Shown one piece after another: positions 5,901 to 7,543 of a DNA stretch of 7,543 nucleotides. The stretch covers positions 1-7,543 of the forward strand of contig DASRUN010000010.1 in assembly GCA_035655435.1 (NCBI GenBank). Direction: 5' to 3'. Positions within the stretch are counted from its first letter, which is position 1, and every line of letters starts with the position of its first letter. The position numbers and the translations under genes were made by a program. This DNA is from UBA493 sp035655435. Its GTDB lineage: Archaea > Iainarchaeota > Iainarchaeia > Iainarchaeales > Iainarchaeaceae. The notes under the pieces are model-generated. The model made no database searches, was not told the DNA's origin, and saw only the letters and a program-made list of their open reading frames with translations.

Positions 5901-6365
5901 TCACTTGATTCCAGATACAATATCTTCCTCATTCATCCTTGTTTCGCAGTAAACGCACTTTGCCATCAAAGGGTTTTCCGTAATATCAAATTTTCCGGAA
6001 ACTTTTTCCACGTTCGAAATACACTTTGGATTAATGCACTTGATTGTTCCGTGCACCATTTTAGGATACTCAAGCTTTGTTTTGGTTTTATTTTCCCCAT
6101 TTTTTATAATGTTCAGTGTTGCGCCTTTTCCTATCAAAGCAACTTTTTCCATTTCCCTTTCGCTCAATTCTTTTCCCTCAATAAAAATAACATCCTTCTT
6201 CCCCATTTTCCTTGATTCAACATTCATTGCCGCGGTAACAGTGTAATCTTTCAAATCCAAAACTTCAAGAATTTTGTAAGCGGTTCCCTGATTCAAATGA
6301 TCAATTACAGTTCCGTTTTGGATCGGTTTTATCCTGATGATTTCTTTTTTCCGATTTCCGCTCAT
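5901..6365 (-). CDS. pyrI: aspartate carbamoyltransferase regulatory subunit
   Basis: Non-catalytic chain that binds nucleotide effectors (CTP/ATP) and, through a zinc domain, contacts the PyrB catalytic trimer. The 154-aa protein has the N-terminal allosteric domain with IKPIQNGTVIDHL (12-24) and a C-terminal zinc-ribbon with four cysteines, KCINPKC (Cys110, Cys115) and CVYC (Cys137, Cys140), the standard PyrI spacing. ATG 6365 was chosen because a GGGGTGA SD (6376-6370) lies 4 nt upstream and homology begins here. A longer in-frame reading from GTG 6440 would add 25 unrelated residues through the palindromic element. The start overlaps the stop of a 22-codon mini-ORF (ATGA), suggesting coupled initiation. 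Presence of PyrI implies feedback-regulated ATCase. Confidence 0.94.
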   Translation of the reverse strand: MSGNRKKEIIRIKPIQNGTVIDHLNQGTAYKILEVLDLKDYTVTAAMNVESRKMGKKDVIFIEGKELSEREMEKVALIGKGATLNIIKNGENKTKTKLEYPKMVHGTIKCINPKCISNVEKVSGKFDITENPLMAKCVYCETRMNEEDIVSGIK

Positions 6366-6430
6366 TTCTTCACCCCCGCGGCGGAGAGGTCCGCCGTCAG
6401 ACCTGTGCACCTTCGGTAGCACAATTTCAT
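6363..6430 (-). CDS. 22-codon mini-ORF bridging pyrB and pyrI
   Basis: An ATG at 6430 overlaps the pyrB stop (ATGA) and opens a 22-codon frame ending in TGA that overlaps the pyrI ATG (again ATGA). The peptide reads MKLCYRRC, then TGLTADLSA, then AGVKK. The middle part is encoded by the palindromic core in the same frame used in PyrF, whose N-terminus is MKHLSSRNEDR then TGLTADLSA. A partial SD (GGTG, 6442-6439) precedes it. It could be a coupling device, a leader peptide, or a reading frame trapped inside a non-coding element. Two copies are too few to tell. Confidence 0.4.
6370..6376 (-). promoter_or_regulatory. Shine-Dalgarno (GGGGTGA) for pyrI
   Basis: This site is complementary to the archaeal 16S 3' end and sits 4 nt before the pyrI ATG at 6365, directly downstream of the palindromic core. 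It fixes the pyrI start after the element. The two copies differ in this respect, because in pyrF the SD lies before the element. Confidence 0.7.
6379..6422 (-). repeat. GC-rich palindromic element, copy B (pyrB-pyrI junction)
   Basis: Positions 6379-6406 match 2641-2668 base for base, with the same 7-bp hairpin (6379-6396) and the same alternative stem. The coding-strand hairpin before it is GTGC, bulged T, ACC, loop GAA, GGT, GCAC (6422-6405). It differs in sequence from copy A but is still self-complementary. The element fills most of the 61-nt gap between the pyrB stop and the pyrI start. Confidence 0.8.
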
Positions 6431-7377
6431 TTTTTAACACCAGCTAAAATTTTCAACAATGCTTCTCTTACAGGAACTCCGTTTGCCGCCTGCTTGAAGT
6501 AAATTGCCTGCGGCATGTCATCAACTTTTGTTGTTATTTCGTTCACGCGCGGAAGCGGGTGCATTAATTTCAAATCCTTTCTCCCTTTTCCAAGAACTTT
6601 CGGAGTGATTATATAAGAATTCCTAACCTTTTCGTATTCAACCTCATCCGGAAACCTTTCCTTCTGAATTCTCGTAGAATAAAGCACATCAACTTTATCG
6701 AGATACTTATCCAACTTTGAGGTTTCCGTGATTTTCAATTTTCCTTTCGTATCATCAATAATATACTCCGGCATTTTCAATGAGGCAGGCGAAATAAGGT
6801 AAACCTGTACATTATTGAATTTAGCAAGCGCGTACATCAAAGAGTGCACGGTTCTCCCGTACTTTAAATCCCCTGCCATTGCAATTGAAATCCCGTCTAT
6901 TTTCCCGCACTCCTTTTTGATAGTGTACAAATCCAAAAACGTTTGCGTGGGATGCTGGTTTGCTCCATCTCCGGCATTGATAACAGGTTTTTTCGAAACT
7001 TCTGCAGCGCGCCTTGCCGCGCCCTCAATATAATGCCTCATTACAATCAGATCCGCGTAATTTTCAACCGTATGAATCGTATCCGTAAGGCTTTCTCCTT
7101 TTTTGTAAGAGCTTACATCAGCATCAGCAAAACCAATTACTTTTCCGCCAAGATTTTGGATTGCGGTTTCAAAGCTCAGCCTTGTTCTTGTGCTTGGTTC
7201 GAAAAAAAGCGAAGCAATAACTTTTCCCTTGAGGATTTTTTGCTTTTTGTCGCGCGGCATTTTATCCATTTTTGCCGCTTCCGCGATAACAAATTCTATT
7301 TGTGCGCGTGAAAAATCATTTATTGAAAGCACATCTTTGGGGAATTTTTCAGAATCAGTTTGGGTTTTTTTGTTCAA
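6427..7377 (-). CDS. pyrB: aspartate carbamoyltransferase catalytic subunit
   Basis: Predicted to transfer the carbamoyl group from carbamoyl phosphate to aspartate, the committed step, as a trimer associated with PyrI. The 316-aa protein shows the carbamoyl-phosphate loop FFEPSTRTRLSFE (58-70), SSYKKGES with the active-site lysine from the adjacent chain (about residue 93), MRHY (113-116), NAGDGANQHPTQTFLDL (134-150) with His142 and Gln145, GDLKYGRTVHSL (169-180), TRIQKERF (235-242) for aspartate binding, and HPLPRVNE (273-280). The start at TTG 7377 gives the usual short N-terminal tail before DVLSINDFS. A GAAGGGT stretch about 8 nt upstream is a modest SD, and no ATG fits. First gene of the cluster. 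Confidence 0.94.
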   Translation of the reverse strand: MNKKTQTDSEKFPKDVLSINDFSRAQIEFVIAEAAKMDKMPRDKKQKILKGKVIASLFFEPSTRTRLSFETAIQNLGGKVIGFADADVSSYKKGESLTDTIHTVENYADLIVMRHYIEGAARRAAEVSKKPVINAGDGANQHPTQTFLDLYTIKKECGKIDGISIAMAGDLKYGRTVHSLMYALAKFNNVQVYLISPASLKMPEYIIDDTKGKLKITETSKLDKYLDKVDVLYSTRIQKERFPDEVEYEKVRNSYIITPKVLGKGRKDLKLMHPLPRVNEITTKVDDMPQAIYFKQAANGVPVREALLKILAGVKK

Positions 7378-7540
7378 CTTTTTTACCCTTCAAATTCTCA
7401 TAGCGGAGTACTTAAAAACCTTATTTTTGGAGCTTGAAAATTAGAAAAAAATTGAAATGAGGAGTCGAAGGAAAATGTATTTCCTATGCTAATAATAGGC
7501 GCTCCGCACGTATAAAAGCTTTTTGAATGCCAATTTTTCC
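7378..7540. promoter_or_regulatory. divergent intergenic region with TATA-like boxes on both strands
   Basis: This 163-bp gap separates pyrB from a probable plus-strand gene. On the minus strand, TTTTTAAG (7418-7411) could place a start site about 10 nt before the pyrB TTG, and TTTTATAC (7518-7511) could drive a longer leader. Two small inverted repeats lie between: GGAAA/TTTCC at 7470-7484 and CCTAT/ATAGG at 7483-7499, abutting each other. They are candidate operator half-sites, though short enough to arise by chance. No RNA gene was recognised. Confidence 0.45.
7511..7518 (+). promoter_or_regulatory. plus-strand TATA box for a gene starting at the right edge
   Basis: TATAAAAG is centred about 27 nt before the ATG at 7541-7543, the last three bases of the window. 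This matches archaeal leaderless promoters, as seen at the AMP phosphorylase gene. The upstream bases do not make a convincing BRE, and the gene itself lies outside the window. An ATG at 7527 is too close to the box to be the start from this promoter. Confidence 0.45.
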
Positions 7541-7543
7541 ATG

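Noticed and set aside
6379..6396. Palindromic core hairpin as an intrinsic terminator
   Set aside because: The hairpin is GC-rich, but neither copy is followed by a U-tract, and both lie inside the transcription unit ahead of essential genes.
2641..6406. Two identical repeats as a CRISPR remnant
   Set aside because: There are only two copies about 3.7 kb apart, with genes between them, no spacers and no cas genes.
6379..6422. Element as a hammerhead ribozyme, C/D-box RNA or known riboswitch
   Set aside because: A CTGA word is present, but the other required boxes and core residues of these classes are not.
6366..6440. 25-residue N-terminal extension of PyrI from a GTG at 6440
   Set aside because: The GGGGTGA SD and the start of PyrI homology both support ATG 6365. 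The extension would run out of the repeat's own frame and overlap pyrB.

Overview
The window is almost wholly a de novo pyrimidine (UMP) biosynthesis gene cluster on the minus strand of an AT-rich archaeon. Archaeal origin is inferred from several things. There is a PyrI-type regulatory chain of aspartate carbamoyltransferase. The archaeal AMP phosphorylase is present. TATA-like promoters sit about 27 nt upstream of start codons. Shine-Dalgarno (SD) sites match the archaeal 16S tail (GGTGAT). The proteins are rich in lysine. A DPANN-type lineage seems likely, but no marker gene here proves it.

Layout in transcription order, right to left: divergent promoter region (7378-7540); pyrB (7377-6427); a 22-codon mini-ORF carrying a GC-rich palindromic element; pyrI (6365-5901); pyrD class 1A (5894-4971); pyrC (4965-3700); an unrecognised 124-aa gene (3707-3333); pyrE (3325-2702); pyrF (2701-1940), whose first codons carry a second copy of the element; an unrecognised 98-aa gene (1933-1637); and AMP phosphorylase (1602-76), which appears to have its own leaderless promoter. 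At the left edge, the 3' end of a plus-strand gene overlaps the AMP phosphorylase gene tail to tail. At the right edge, a plus-strand TATA box lies about 27 nt before an ATG that is the last codon in the window.

Together pyrB/I, pyrC, pyrD, pyrE and pyrF cover every step from carbamoyl phosphate and aspartate to UMP. Carbamoyl-phosphate synthase is not in the window. The genes are packed with 0-10 nt gaps or short overlaps, and at several junctions the TGA stop lies inside the next gene's SD, which suggests translational coupling. AMP phosphorylase downstream links UMP synthesis to NMP salvage.

The most unusual signal is a 28-nt identical GC-rich palindromic core (2641-2668 and 6379-6406). 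In each copy it is preceded, on the coding strand, by a hairpin whose sequence differs but whose pairing is kept. Both copies sit just after an ATGAAA at a gene junction and are read in the same frame as TGLTADLSA. One is fused in frame to the N-terminus of PyrF. The other forms a mini-ORF that ends on the pyrI start codon. This looks like either a mobile in-frame palindromic element or a shared structured RNA within the pyr transcript.
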